NCBI GenBank assembly: GCA_023614405.1
Contig: CM042685.1
Coordinates: 230,557,661 to 230,621,660, forward strand
Source of the DNA: Avena insularis
Taxonomy: Eukaryota; Streptophyta; Magnoliopsida; Poales; Poaceae
Reading direction: 5' to 3'
DNA length: 64,000 nucleotides
Shown here piece by piece: positions 34,528-47,382 of the stretch. Each line of letters opens with the position of its first letter. The stretch's first letter is position 1. The notes below the pieces were generated by a model. It did not search any database, was not told the DNA's origin, and saw only the letters and a list, made by a program, of their open reading frames with translations. A program made the position numbers and the translations under genes.

Positions 34528-34966
34528 TGCCCCGCGACACACCTTGACCCTTTGAATGCCACCACAAGATTCTTCATGTGTCAACAAGCTTGAGAGTCCC
34601 TCAGCACAGAGCAGAAAAAGGTACGGCGAGAGTGGGTCCCCTAGTCGCAGCCCCCTAGTAGGAACAAAAGTATCCGTCTCCTCATCATTAAACCAAACTC
34701 TATACTGAACCGAAGAAACACAAGACATGATCATGTTAATCCATTGTTTCGCAAAACCTAATCTTGTCATCATATCCTTCAGGAAACTCCACTCAACACG
34801 GTCATATGCTTTGTGCATGTCAAGTTTTACAACACAATAACCATTTTACCTTGTCTCCTTCCTTTGAGCGTATGAACACACTCATAAGCAACCAGAACAT
34901 TGTCAGTTATCAACCTCCCTGGGACAAAAGCGCTTTGGGCAAGGCTAATCACCTCAGGCAGTATCC
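34528..34966 (-). mobile_element. LINE, middle part: reverse-transcriptase fingers/palm
   Basis: The minus strand reads [20 protein letters not shown], then after a frameshift [20 protein letters not shown] (first catalytic Asp) and PTRGLRLGDPLSPYLFLLCA. The family's RQGDPLSP block reads RLGDPLSP here. This piece lies between the Copia element and the gag-only LTR element and joins in frame to 25649 on one side and 45771 on the other. Confidence 0.9.
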
Positions 34967-37535
34967 TGAAAGGATAGAGATGTCGCCTAGAGGGGGGTGA
35001 ATAGGGAATTTCAAAACTATTACGGTTTTGGCTTGATAGAATGCGGAATTAAACTAACGTTTATTTTACAAGCACAAAACCTAAATACACTAGGCTCAAC
35101 TAAGTGCACAAACAACAAGTTAAGCTAAGAAAGATAGCACAAGATAAATATACCACAAGTGATAGGCAAGATATAATTACTTCAAGCTCAATGGCTATCA
35201 CAAGGAAAGTAACTCGGGTATAGAGATAACCGAGGCACGTGGAGACGAAATGTATTCCTGTGTTCCCTTACAAGTAAGGTACGTCACGTTGGAGAGGTGT
35301 GGGATTCCACGAAGGATTTCCCAACGCCACGAAGGCTCACCTTCTTCTTTGAGTCTATCCCACGAAGGAATAGGCCCTTTCCTTATGGCTAGATTTTCCT
35401 CCACTCCGGAGATGGCAAGCTCCACAAACACTTCACAAGCTCCACGAAGGAGAAGCCTGGGTCTCTTCACAATCTTCCATGAAGAGGACACCGAGGCACC
35501 AACCGCCAAGCGAACTAGGAGGTCACCCTCCAAGAGTAACAAGCTCACGGTCTCTCACTCGAATAAATCGTAATGGAGAGCTCAACACTTATGCAAGAAT
35601 GCAAAGCAAGAACACCAAGGATGCTCAAATCCTTCACTCTCAAATCCCACCAAAGCAACAAGTGCTAGGGAGGAATTAGAGAGGAAGAACAATGGTGGAA
35701 GTCCACAAATGACTCCAAGATCTAGATCCAATAGGTTCCCCTCACTTAGAGGAGGAAATGATTGGTGGGGATTGTACATCTAGATCTCCTCTTCCAAAGC
35801 CCTCAAAAGATGCAAGAATCATAGGAGGGAAGGGGGAGGAAGCAAGCTCAAGAGGTTCAACAATGAAGGTCAATTTCGTGGTCAAGAACACCCTAAAACA
35901 TTAGGAGAAGAACCCCATTTTATAGTGGAAAGCAAATATGGCCGTTGGGAGAAAATTGTGCGAATCCGGTTGAAAGTTCGGTTGGACCGGCTCCAGAACC
36001 AGATGGTTCGGTTCCTGGACCGGAAAACCGGATCTCAACGGAGATAAGGGTCAGTACACAGTCTCGGATAGACTCGGTATAGAAAAACCGAAAATCCCGG
36101 TTGAATCCCGGTTGAATCTTGGTTGAAACCCGGTTGAATCTCGGTTTTCCGGTGCTGGAACCGGACCACCCGGTCTGGGAGCCGGTTGAACCGGATCCAC
36201 AACCGGGATGAAACTGACTTCACGGAAAACGCAATAACTTTTGCATCCGGACTCCGATTTCGATGATCTTGGGCTTGTTTTGACGAGGACAACAAGCTCT
36301 ACAAGATTGTGCAGAGAAACATCATAACCCAATAAAGGAGGATAAAACCAAATGAAGAAAGGTAAGAAGCCTCCCTAAATAAGAACCGATAAAACCTTCA
36401 AACTCGAAAATGCCATAGAAGATGCATACGAATTCCGTTTTCGATGAACTTGGGCTTGTTGAAGAGCTAGCAACAAGCTCAAGAACCTCACATGGAGAAA
36501 CACCAAGAAGCAACAAAATAGGAAGATGCAAAGTATGCAAAGGATTGAGCTTCCTATGACGATGTGATCAAGTTACACAACCGAAAGCCCCTCTTGATAG
36601 TGCGACTGACTATCCTATAACCCGGTCTCCCAACCACCACCTTGAGACTGGTAAAAGGAAAACCTAGCAAGGCCATACCTTTGCCTTGCGCATCATGCTT
36701 GATCTTGATGACAACGCTTCAAGCTCCACCCAAGCCTGAATGTAACACTTGATCATTGTTGCTTCGTGAAGACTCCTAATTTGCTTCCCCATACACCACT
36801 ATGGGATAGCTTCATTAATACATGTCTTCACATGTCCATTATCACCAATATGGACGGCAAGCTTCAAGCTAATGATCTTCTCGAGATGCTTATCTTGAAC
36901 TTGCCCTTCTCAACCTTGATGACGATCACCACTTGATGTCATCCTCTCATGGTCTATATAATATCTTCATTTTGAAGCATGCCCATGGAAAGATACATGT
37001 CCCATACATAAAACACAAAGGAAAATATATAATGGGTTAGTTCATGATGCATAATTGACAAGGCTTACCATACCACAAGACCATGTGGTACATTCTTTAT
37101 GCTTCATGTGTTGACCAACTTGAAATCACTCTTCACTCTTTGTTATTGGTCAACCAAGTATCTTCTCGTGCTCCATCTTAATATCTTGAGGTACATAAGG
37201 AACTATTCATTTGATTACATGCTCTAAATCTTAGTCAACCATAGCTCAACTAATGAGGCTATCATGACACCGACTTAGAGCCATATCTTGAATTATTCTA
37301 TTGAGATCACACTCTCAAGATCTTTATCATATCATATTCTTCTCTTCAACTCGATGATTTTGATGCCAATACTCAAGGTAAATCTTTATCTTCATGGCGT
37401 CCATACTTGAATCCAACACATGGACTACAAGCATGACCTATGGAATATACCTTCATATAAAACTCAGTGAAAACATTAGACCATAGGGATTGTCATTAAT
37501 CACCAAAACCACACATAGGGGAAATTACCCTTTCA
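34967..37535 (-). repeat. 3' LTR of the gag-only element
   Basis: Direct repeat of 43234-45770. A minus-strand TATA-like CTATAAAAT lies near 35920. At 36090-36145 it holds extra copies of a CCCGGTTGAATC-type 12 bp motif that is present once in the other LTR. Confidence 0.93.
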
Positions 37536-37551
37536 ATCTCCCCCATTTTGG
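37536..37551 (-). other. Polypurine tract of the gag-only element
   Basis: ATCTCCCCCATTTTGG on the + strand, i.e. CCAAAATGGGGGAGAT on the minus strand, directly upstream of the 3' LTR. This is the expected plus-strand primer. Confidence 0.8.
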
Positions 37552-40500
37552 TAATTGATGACAATCACAACAAGAGGGTTTATATAATGAATACTAGAAA
37601 CAAGTACGCAACTTATCCGAGAATAAGTTGTATACAAGAGGTTGTATTTGATATGGTTAAGTAACACAAAGATACTAGCCCATATAAAAACCGATTCTAC
37701 TCACATAAACTACAACTAATGTAGGAGATGTGAGAAGAACCAACATATATAGAGCAAACTCCCCCACAATATATGCACGCGTGATGATCTTGAATTTCAT
37801 TCATACATTGTCAAGCATAACCTTTGGGAGAGTTTCCACTATATATACAACCATGCAAAATGTAATAAAGATGAAATGCATGAAAGGAAAACACTTAAGA
37901 ACAAACCAATCTTAAGTAGAAAACCATTTCCCTTAAAACCCTCTAAACTTATCCCCCATTGACAACAAGTGCCAAAATGGATAACAAGGTTAGAAGGACA
38001 ATATAGTATGAGTTCCTACACAAGGTGTGCATTACTCGTAATATGAGTGAAATCACATGCACATATCCAATAACGAACACTTGGAGGAAATCAAACTATA
38101 TTGAGGATCCATGATTGCTAAAAGGATAACAAGGTTAAGTAACTTCAACGGATGAATAAAGCAATCGAAAGATCCAAAAAATCAAATGGATAAATAGTGA
38201 TCTAAGTGGAATAAGGAAGCTCCCCAAGGTTCGTGCATAAATTAGTTGTTTCATTTGAATACAATATGCACAGACATGGAATCCTCACTCCCTCTATATT
38301 ATTTAGAACACAATAAAGATACAAGTATTAGATATAAACAAATACACTTGTCAAGATAAGATTAAGTCCAAAAGAAACCAAATATGAGATATGAGTGTGT
38401 GAAGATGCAATAAAAGTAAACCAAGCACTCATAAATCAAGACCTTACCAAAACCATTAAAAATCAAGAGGGTAAGAGTGATGGTCGGAGAAGAGCGAGTA
38501 TATCAAGGCGAGAGATTAACACTCTCGTGTATATAAGTTTCTAAGTGGAAAAAAACATGAGAATAATCCACAAAGAAACATCCACACAAAAGAGGTTAAT
38601 AAAAAGAATACATGATATCCATCCAGAAGTCATAAGATACACCAAAAGGATATTTTTCTTAAGTGCATATATAGCCATGGCTCTATTTTATCTTATGGTA
38701 TATCAATGAACTTCACCAAAGAAAAACAAAAATCTCAAAACCATCACAACTAACACTAAGGGAACTAATGCTAGTTGAGATATTTTGAGAAAGGCAACAA
38801 GTATCAAATGGAATGATTCAATGCAATTTCAACAATATTGCACATGAGAGTACCTTGAGGAATTGATATGCAATAAATTTCTAGAAGGCATATTTGGAAT
38901 TGGTGAATCATGAACATGATTTTATATACTCCCCATTATATGCATCATCTCAAATTACTCACATAAGCAATAAGGATAGAGAAGTATTTCAAATATACTT
39001 GCAAGAACTAAAACATTTACAAACAAATAGATTCATGCCAAGATGCAACCTACAAGAGATTGGATGGAAGAATAGTATGCATGCATAAGATACTTGTTAC
39101 CGAGATAGCAATGGTACGATTTAGTAGATAAGAATTCTTTGATCATCCTAGCTTGGCTCCAATTATCATGTGGTGACAACACTTTCCTTATAGACGAGAC
39201 AAGCATCCATTGCATCTTCAATGTACCTAAAACAACATTCAAGTACATCTTGGTCCCCAAACTTATTGGGTCCAAAGTGGTTAGAATAACCACAACACAT
39301 AGGATACACTCCATAAAAATATGTGCATATTTAGAGATGAAATTTGAATTTCATGCACATCTTATCCGTTTAAGGATTTGATGGAGTATACCCTATATAT
39401 TGGATCAAAGAAAGCAAAACATGATATAAGATATACATTTAGTAAGCATGCATGCGCGAGACTTTCAAGATCCAACGAATATATACTTTAGAAAAATCAC
39501 CAAAAATATTCAAGAAGGCATACAAGGTGTGACAAAACACATTTGTTGTCCAAACTATATCAAAGAATAAAATCAACACAAGATTTGTTCAACAAAGTTC
39601 AACAAATGAACCGAGCAAAAACTATTAAGCATGAAAGATGAAATAAAAACACAAATGCTCAAAGATTTATCTCATTCAAGAAAATAAAATAGAGAATAAA
39701 GAATGAGATAACAAACTCCCAAAAGAGCAAGGTTTCAACAAATAAACCAAACCCTTAACACTTTTCACAATGGCACAAGGTTCCGAGAAGAAAAGGTTTG
39801 TCTTCCACTAACACACATTTGATAATAATCAAAAACATCACCAAAGAGATGTTCAAAAGCCAAGGAAGACAATGGGAGCCACACCAAAGTTTTGGAAAGA
39901 AAATAAGGCAATAAGAGGTTAACTCCAAAGTGAAGATGATCCACAAATGCTACCACACACAAGTATATCAATTATCGAAGACAATGAGTTTATTGGAATA
40001 GATTTCCGGTGGTATATTGCGCGGATATTAAAGATAAATCTTCACAATAAAAAGCATAGGATAGAAATAAAAAGATTAAGCACTATGCAAAGATAGAGAT
40101 TCTTGATAGCTTCAACTAATCACACAATCATGCAAAGCAATGATTAGAATAACTTGAAGCAAATGGTATCCCAAATAAGATATGGAGATATGTATTTGAG
40201 AAAGACCGCACCAAGAATTTCTTACTCAAACAAAGACCAAAAAGACAAGCAATAAAAGATTCTAACAAAAAATAGGACCTTGTTTGAGCCAACATGCCAC
40301 CTAGAAACAAGATAATCAACAATATCAACTCTAAGTGGCACTACCTCATATGTTCACATTTCCTAGGATTGTGATATGCAAAAGAAGCATATTACTCCCC
40401 CATAATGTGATATTCATTTTTTATAAGAGGAAAAACAAGCTCAACTAGAGATAATTAATGGACATTTAGAATTTGAATTTCTCATGAGTATGATACACCA

Positions 40501-40970
40501 CATAGTGACTAGATAATCTTGCAATATCAATACTAAGTGGTAGTACTCATGTACACATATTTTAAGGTTTGAGAGATGCGCGAGGCATGTCACTCACCCA
40601 AAATGGGATGTTCCATTCACCATTCTAAAAGAGCCAAATAATATATCATCAAGATGCATTAGAGGCTCAAAATAAAACACACGAGTAAATGATGTGCCAA
40701 ACACCTAGACATACTTGAATACACAAAATAATCAAGCATGAGGCACACCAAATACAAACACATACTTGGTACAAAACCAAAACATGTAAAGGGGCAAGTA
40801 ACTTCCAATATAAATGAGTTAAGTATAAGTTACCGCGAAGAGGCACATTGTATATAAGATATGGAAATAATCATCCTTATAACTTGGCTTGATCAAATAT
40901 AATATATGAAGATCCCTTAATTCTTCAAGAGTTAGCCAAGTCTCCAATGACCTCCATAAACATCTATTGA
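37552..40970 (-). other. Non-coding interior of the gag-only element
   Basis: 3.4 kb of A-rich sequence (+ strand) between gag and the polypurine tract, where pol would be expected. I see no protein-like frame and no pol motif on either strand. Confidence 0.7.
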
Positions 40971-43177
40971 TCAAGTTTGAGCTAGTTGGTCCCCAACCAA
41001 GTTGGGTCCTAAGAGGTTAGTCACAATAGGCTTGGCAACCCAAATGGTTCTTTTCTTGACACCACTTTGAGTTCCAACAAACTTGGCAAACACATTGCCA
41101 TCCTTATCCTTCCTAAGAGAATAATCATCATCAACAATGATAGGGTTAGATAAGGTACCGTTTGAACATGAAGAGGCAAAGTGCCCCTTCACACGACATA
41201 TGTAGCAACAAGTGCTCCCCTTTCTCTTCTTCATTGATTTCTTGGCTTGGGGAGCATTATCTTGATTTTTCTTCGGAAGTGGCCTAACTTAAACTTGGGC
41301 TTGAACATGAACTTGTGGCCGCTTCTCTTGTTGCTTCTCACTCAAGTGCTTTTTCTTCAATGGACAAGATCTTACATGATGTCCTTCAACCTTGCACTTG
41401 AAGCAAATAATCTTGGCCGAATTCTTGACTTGGTTTTGGCCCTTCTTCTTGTCTGTATTGGACTTGTTCTTGTTATTGGAGTTGAATCCAAGTCCACTTT
41501 TATCATTAGGGGATTTTTGCACACTCAAGATATTATCGAGTGTGGATTTCCCTTCATGACTCTTTTCCAAGTCATTCCTTAAGGAAGTGACTTGGGCCTT
41601 GGGCTCTTTTATTTCCTCTATATGGTTAGTAGAAATACAAGTGCTACAGGAAGTAAAAGCTTCATTGTTAGAGCAACAAGGCAAAGCAATTAATCCAACA
41701 CAAGGTTTATCAATAGTATGGCTAGATGGATTACTAGGACTAGCACATGGCAAAATAGCATTTTGAGTAGAAGTTGTGCTAATGTCCAAAAGAGGCTCAT
41801 AAGATGTTATATTAGTAATACTTGCCTCACAAGCTAACTTTAGCCCATCATGGGAGATTAGAAGATCATTATGAGAGCCCGAGAGCTTTGCATGGCTTTC
41901 TTCCAATTTCCTATACTTGCTAGTTAGCAACTCAAGTTGAGCCCTTAGCTCAACATTCTCCTATAGGGTAGATGCTTCACTAGAAGTATAGTTAGTAGCA
42001 CAAGCATCATTAATGGAATTTTCCTTTTCAAGCTCATAAGATTCAATATTTTGTGTGAGGAGACAATTAGTGTGCTTCTCCTCGGCAAGCTCATGCTTAA
42101 GGAGATTGAATCTCCGACTCACATCATCAAGTTATAAATCCAACTCCTCTATGGTTCCCGTTTGTTTAGTTATGGTGTCCATAACGTGTTTGAGACAAGT
42201 AACGGCCTTATTATTACCACGAAGAGAGGTACACAAAAAGTCAACTCAAGCAAGAGAGCAATAGTATCCTCATCAATGTCATCATCACTATCATCATTAT
42301 CATTGCTATTATCTTTACAAGATATATTGGGATCCAAAGTAGGAGATACCTTTGATCCTCTTGCCATAAGGCACATGTGAGCACGGGAGGATGAAGATGA
42401 GGATATTTTTGAATCTTCATTCATGATCATGTCTTGCTCCATAGAATGTTTGATTTCCTCTACATTGTTAGATAAACAACTAGAGGAAATAGAAGCATTT
42501 TGTTCATGGGAACAAGGAAAATCAAGCATATCATCTACACTAGTACTCAAATAATTTCTAGATGATATACAAGGACTAGCACCACAAGGGGATATAGCAT
42601 TATTATTGCAAGAAGTGCTTAAGTCCAAATAAGAAACATTGCAATGGGATATAGATGAAGGATCATCATTAGCGAGTATAATATCAACATTGCAATTCCC
42701 AACACCACTCACCATATCTTTACCTTGTGTCTTGCCACACATTGGTGAAGTGGGTGAAGATGAGAACTCATCGCGGCCGGAGATGGAAGCAACTTGGAGC
42801 TCTTCATGATGTGAAGGAACCGAGATCTCCTCGGAGAAACCACCGACAATATTAGAAATGGAACCACCAAATATTTCTTTAAGCTTGGTCCACTTCTCAT
42901 GAGACGACTTGCGCTTTACAATCGTCAAGAACAAATTAACTGTGGGGCTCAAAGAGAAAATAAGCTCATTAGATACTTGAGCTTCGAGATGTAAATTTTT
43001 CTCATCCTCTAAAGATAGGTTTTGAGGATCCATAGGAGGATAAAAACCTACATCTAGAAATCGCTCAATATTTGGACACAAGGTCCGAAGATTACAAAGC
43101 AAGCAATTTCTCCATAAAGCATAATTTGTGCCATTAAAGATAATTGTGTCATTGTGCACTATACTACTAGCTGACAT
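40971..43177 (-). pseudogene. Gag of the gag-only element, with stops and frameshifts
   Basis: Starts MSASSIVHNDTIIFNGTNYA at 43177 (retrotransposon gag N terminus: FNGTNYALWRN, then VKRKSSHEKWTKLKEIF). A Ser/Asn-rich linker follows, then a coiled-coil-like segment (LTSKYRKLEESHAKLSGSHN, from 41930). Two CCHC knuckles come next, CFKCKVEGHHVRSC (about 41390) and CYICRVKGHFASSC (about 41200). The frame shifts near 42230 and meets stops near 42135 and 41960, so the protein of about 730 residues is broken in at least three places. The closing segment VAKPIVTNLLGPNLVGDQ is a common tail of this grass gag family. Confidence 0.82.
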
Positions 43178-43219
43178 CTTTACACTCTAGGCGGTGAAGC
43201 CTAAACAAGGAGAGACCTT

Positions 43220-43231
43220 GCTCTGATACCA
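43220..43231 (-). other. tRNA-iMet primer-binding site of the gag-only element
   Basis: GCTCTGATACCA, exact complement of TGGTATCAGAGC, 2 nt from the LTR start at 43234. Confidence 0.9.
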
Positions 43232-43233
43232 AT

Positions 43234-45770
43234 TGAAAGGATAGAGATGTCGCCTAGAGGGGGTGAATAGGCAATTTCAAAACTATTACGGTTTTGGCTT
43301 GATAGAATGCGGAATTAAACTAACGTTTATTTTACAAGCACAAAATCTAAATACACTAGGCTCAACTAAGTGCACAAACAACAAGTTAAGCTAAGAAAGA
43401 TAGCACAAGATAAATATACCACAAGTGATAGGCAAGATATAATTACTTCAAGCTCGATGGCTATCACAAGGAAAGTAAGCTCGGGTATAGAGATAACCGA
43501 GGCACGTGGAGACGAAGATGTATTCCCGTGTTCCCTTACAAGTAAGGTACGTCACGTTGGAGAGGTGTGGGATTCCACGAAGGATTTCCCAACGCCACGA
43601 AGGCTCACCGTCTTCTTTGAGTCTATCCCACGAAGGAATAGGCCCTTTCCATATGGCTAGCTTTTCCTCCACTCCGGAGATGGCAAGATCCACAACCACT
43701 TCACAAGCTCCACGAAGGAGAAGCCTGGGTCTCTTCACAATCTTCCACGAAGAGGACACCGAGGCACCAACTTCCAAGCCAACTAGGAGGTCACCCTCCA
43801 AGAGTAACAAGCTCACGGTCTCTCACTCGAATAAATCGTAATGGAGAGCTCAACACTTATGCAAGAATGCAAAGCAAGAACACCAAGGATGCTCAAATCC
43901 TTCACTCTCAAATCCCACCAAAGCAACAAGTGTTAGGGAGGAATTAGAGAGGAAGAACAATGGTGGAAGTAAACAAATGACTCCAAGATCTAGATCCAAT
44001 GGGTTCCCCTCACTTAGAGGAGGAAATGATTGGTGGGGATTGTAGATCTAGATCTCCTCTTCCAAAGCCCTCAAAAGATGCAAGAATCATAGGAGGGAAG
44101 GGGGAGGAAGCAAGCTCAAGAGGTTCAACAATGAAGGTCAATTTCGTGGTCAAGAACACCCTAAAACATTGAGATAAGAACCCCCTTTTGTAGTGGAAAG
44201 AAAATATGGCCGTTGGGAGAAAATTGTGCGAATCCGGTTGAAAGTTCGGTTGGACCGGCTCCAGAACCAGATGGTTCGGTTCCTGGACCGGAAAACCGGA
44301 TCTCAATCGAGATAAGGGTCAGTACACAGTCTCGGATAGACTCGGTATAGAAAAACTGAAAATCCCGGTTGAATCTCGGTTTTCCGGTGCTGGCACCGGA
44401 CCACCTGGTCTGGGAGCCGGTTGAACCGGATCCACAACCGGGATGAAACTGACTTCACGGAAAACGCAATAACTTTTGCATCCGGATTCCGATTTCGATG
44501 ATCTTGGGCTTGTTTTGACGAGGACAACAAGCTCTACAAGATTGTGCAGAGAAACATCATAGCCCAACAAAGGAGGATAAAACCAAATTAAGAAAGGTAA
44601 GAAGCCTCCCTAAATAAGAACCGATAAAACCTTCAAACTCGAAAACGCCATAGAAGATGCATACGAATTCCGTTTTCGATGAACTTGGGCTTGTTGAAGA
44701 GCTAGCAATAAGATCAAGAACCTCACATGGAGAAACACAAAGAAGCAACAAAATAGGAAGATGCAAAGTATGCAAAGGATTGAGCTTCCTATGACGATAT
44801 GATCAAGTTACACAACCGAAAGCCCCTCTTGATAGTGCGGCTATCTATCCTATAACCCGATCTCCCAACCACCACCTTGAGACCGGTAAAAGGAAAACCT
44901 AGCAAGGCCATACCTTTGCCTTGCGCATCCTGCTTGATCTTGATGGCAACGCTTCAAGCTCCACCCAAGCCTGAATGTAACACTTGATCATTGTTGCTCC
45001 GTGAAGACTCCTAATTTGCTTCCCCATACACCACTATGGGATAGCTTCATTAATATATGTCTTCACATGTCCATTATCACCAATATGGACGGCAAGCTTC
45101 AAGCAAATGATCTTCTCGAGATGCTTATCTTGAACTTTCCCTTCTCAACCTTGATGACGATCACCACTTGATGTCATCCTATCATGGTCTATATAATATG
45201 TTCATTTTGAAGCATGCCCATGGAAAGATACCTGTCCCATACAGAAAACACAAAGGCAAATATATAATGGGTTAGTTCATGATGCATAATTGACAAGGCT
45301 TACCATACCACAAGACCATGTGGTACATTCTTTATGCTTCATGTGTTGACCAACTTGAAATCACTCTTCACTCTTTGTTATTGGTCAACCAAGTATCTTC
45401 TCGTGCTCCATCTTAATATCTCGAGGTACATAAGGAACTATTCATTTGATTACATGCTCTAAATCTTAGTCAACCATAGCTCAACTAATGAGGCTATCAT
45501 GACACCGACTTAGAGCCATATCTTGAATTATTCTATTGAGATCACACTCTCAAGATCTTGATCATATCATATTCTTCTCTTCAACTCGATGATTTTGATG
45601 CCAATACTCAAGGTAAATCTTTATCTTCATGGCATCCATACTTGAATCCAACACGTGGACTACAAGCATGACCTATGGAATATACCTTCATATAAAACTC
45701 AGTGAAAACATTAGACCATAGGGATTGTCATTAATCACCAAAACCACACATAGGGGCAATTACCCTTTCA
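43234..45770 (-). repeat. 5' LTR of the gag-only element
   Basis: 2537 bp, TGAAAGG..CCCTTTCA, colinear with 34967-37535. The differences are a few substitutions plus the motif-copy difference at about 44364. Confidence 0.93.
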
Positions 45771-46503
45771 ATCCCTTTCAGTCTATTTGCAAGTACTTTT
45801 TATATGATCTTGTATAAGACATTGCACAGGCTTATTGGCATGAATTGAGTGATCAACTCAGAGTTATTTACCTTTGGTATCAAGATAATAGCAGTCTCAT
45901 TCCACCCTGGCAGTATAACCCCCGCTTCCAGGGACTCCAACACCTCTTTTGTTATAGCACCCCCAATTAGAGGCCAAAATTTCTTAAAGAATATTGCATG
46001 CATCTCGTCTGTTCCAGGTGCCTTAAAATCACCTATCGCAAACAGAGCCTTCTTTACGTCTTTTTCCATGAAAGGGGCTAACAATCGCTCATTCATCTCA
46101 TTAGTAACCTTTGGTTGCACTTTCGCAAGCAGCTCTAGATCAGATCCATCTACTTCAGACGTAAACAGGTTAGAGAAATAATCCATAATCAGGGGGTTTA
46201 GCAATGCGTTACTTCCCTCCAAACACCGTTATTATCTTTCAGTTTTACTATCAGGTTCCTCTTCTTTATAGATCTTGCATAGTTGTGGAAATACGCGGAA
46301 TTGCGGTCTCCATGGGTAAGCTAGTTGACCCGACTCCGCTGCATTTAATTTATCTCTTCTTGTTCTAAAATCTTCTCAATCTCCTCAGTAATCTCCTCCT
46401 GTCTTCTCACATTTTCTTCCGACAGTTCCCCCCGCAGGACCTCTTCTAGTTTCTTTGAAAGAGACCGAAGTCTCACTCTTGGTTTCTTAAGGACAGTCCC
46501 GTC

Positions 46504-47382
46504 CTAGGCATGAAGCGCATCCTGCATAGCTGCTATAGCTTTCGCCACATTGCCATCATTTATCTCAAGACCGTTGGACCAGGCCATTTGAACCACCTCG
46601 CCTACTCCTTCTTCCTTGAGCCATTTACCCTCAAAGCGACGACGTCGAACATTCCTTGACATTGCAGTTGTCCGATAATATTCAGTATCCAACAAAATTG
46701 GTCCGTGGTCAGATCGAAGACCCTCCTTATTAGAAAGACAAGCAAACGGGAAGAGCTGAGACCACGCCTCATTACCGCAAGCTCGGTCCAGTCTTTCTCG
46801 CATCCCTGCACCCCTGCGGCTTCTCTTCCTTCTCCACGTGAAAATGTCACCAATATAGCCCAAATCTTCCAAGCCACAATCAGTAAGAGCATCCCGGAAA
46901 GCTTGCATATAATGCATGGGTCAGGGGTTGCCCCCTTCCTTCTCATGCGTGTAAAGAATTTCATTCCAATCTCCGATCACCATCCGTCGCATATCGATTT
47001 GCCCGTGTAAATCACGTAAATGCTCCCAGGTTTTGTACTTATTTTCCCATGACGGTTCACCATATAGGCCTGTTAATCTCCATCTAGTAGCAGCGTCACC
47101 ACCGTCCACTAGAACATCTATATAATTTGAGTGTATTCCCATCTCCTCAATGCCCACCTCATTCTTCCAAAGAAGAACCAAGCCACCACTACGACCATCA
47201 CTTTCAGCCACTATCATACCATCCATACGGGTCTGCACCCGTAACCACTCTGCACCAGCTTTATCCAGATGAGTTTCAGAGAGGAACATCACCTGGGGGT
47301 TGTTTTGCTCCTGGATCTCCCGGAGCGCACGAACTGCCACGACACTTCCCAAACCGCGACAGTTTAGAGATAGGATTTTCAT
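46504..47382 (-). pseudogene. LINE apurinic-type endonuclease domain, broken
   Basis: 47382-46921 carries the exonuclease-endonuclease-phosphatase fold start (LSLNCRGLG, VMFLSETH, GGLVLLWKNEV, VIGDWNEIL). After a stop at 46921, 46917-46504 continues with GYIGDIFTWRRKR, RLDRACG and SDHGPILL. The SDH motif is the conserved C-terminal active-site block that nicks target DNA in L1-type LINEs. Confidence 0.85.

Larger units (their letters stand above)
34967..45770 (-). mobile_element. Gag-only LTR retrotransposon (TR-GAG-like), nested in the LINE
   Basis: 10.8 kb with LTRs of about 2.55 kb (34967-37535 and 43234-45770; TGAAAGG..CCCTTTCA), a perfect iMet PBS at 43220-43231 and a polypurine tract at 37536-37551, all giving minus-strand orientation. 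The only coding relic is a gag with two CCHC zinc knuckles. No protease, integrase, reverse transcriptase or RNase H is found in the 5.7 kb interior. Elements with gag but no pol have been described in plants as TR-GAG and need pol supplied in trans. The target duplication is ATCC (4 bp: 34963-34966 and 45771-45774), shorter than the usual 5. Confidence 0.88.

Noticed and set aside
35250..35573. 107-residue plus-strand frame (similar at 43506-43841)
   Set aside because: Located in the LTRs of the gag-only element with no recognisable domain; its duplication only reflects LTR duplication.
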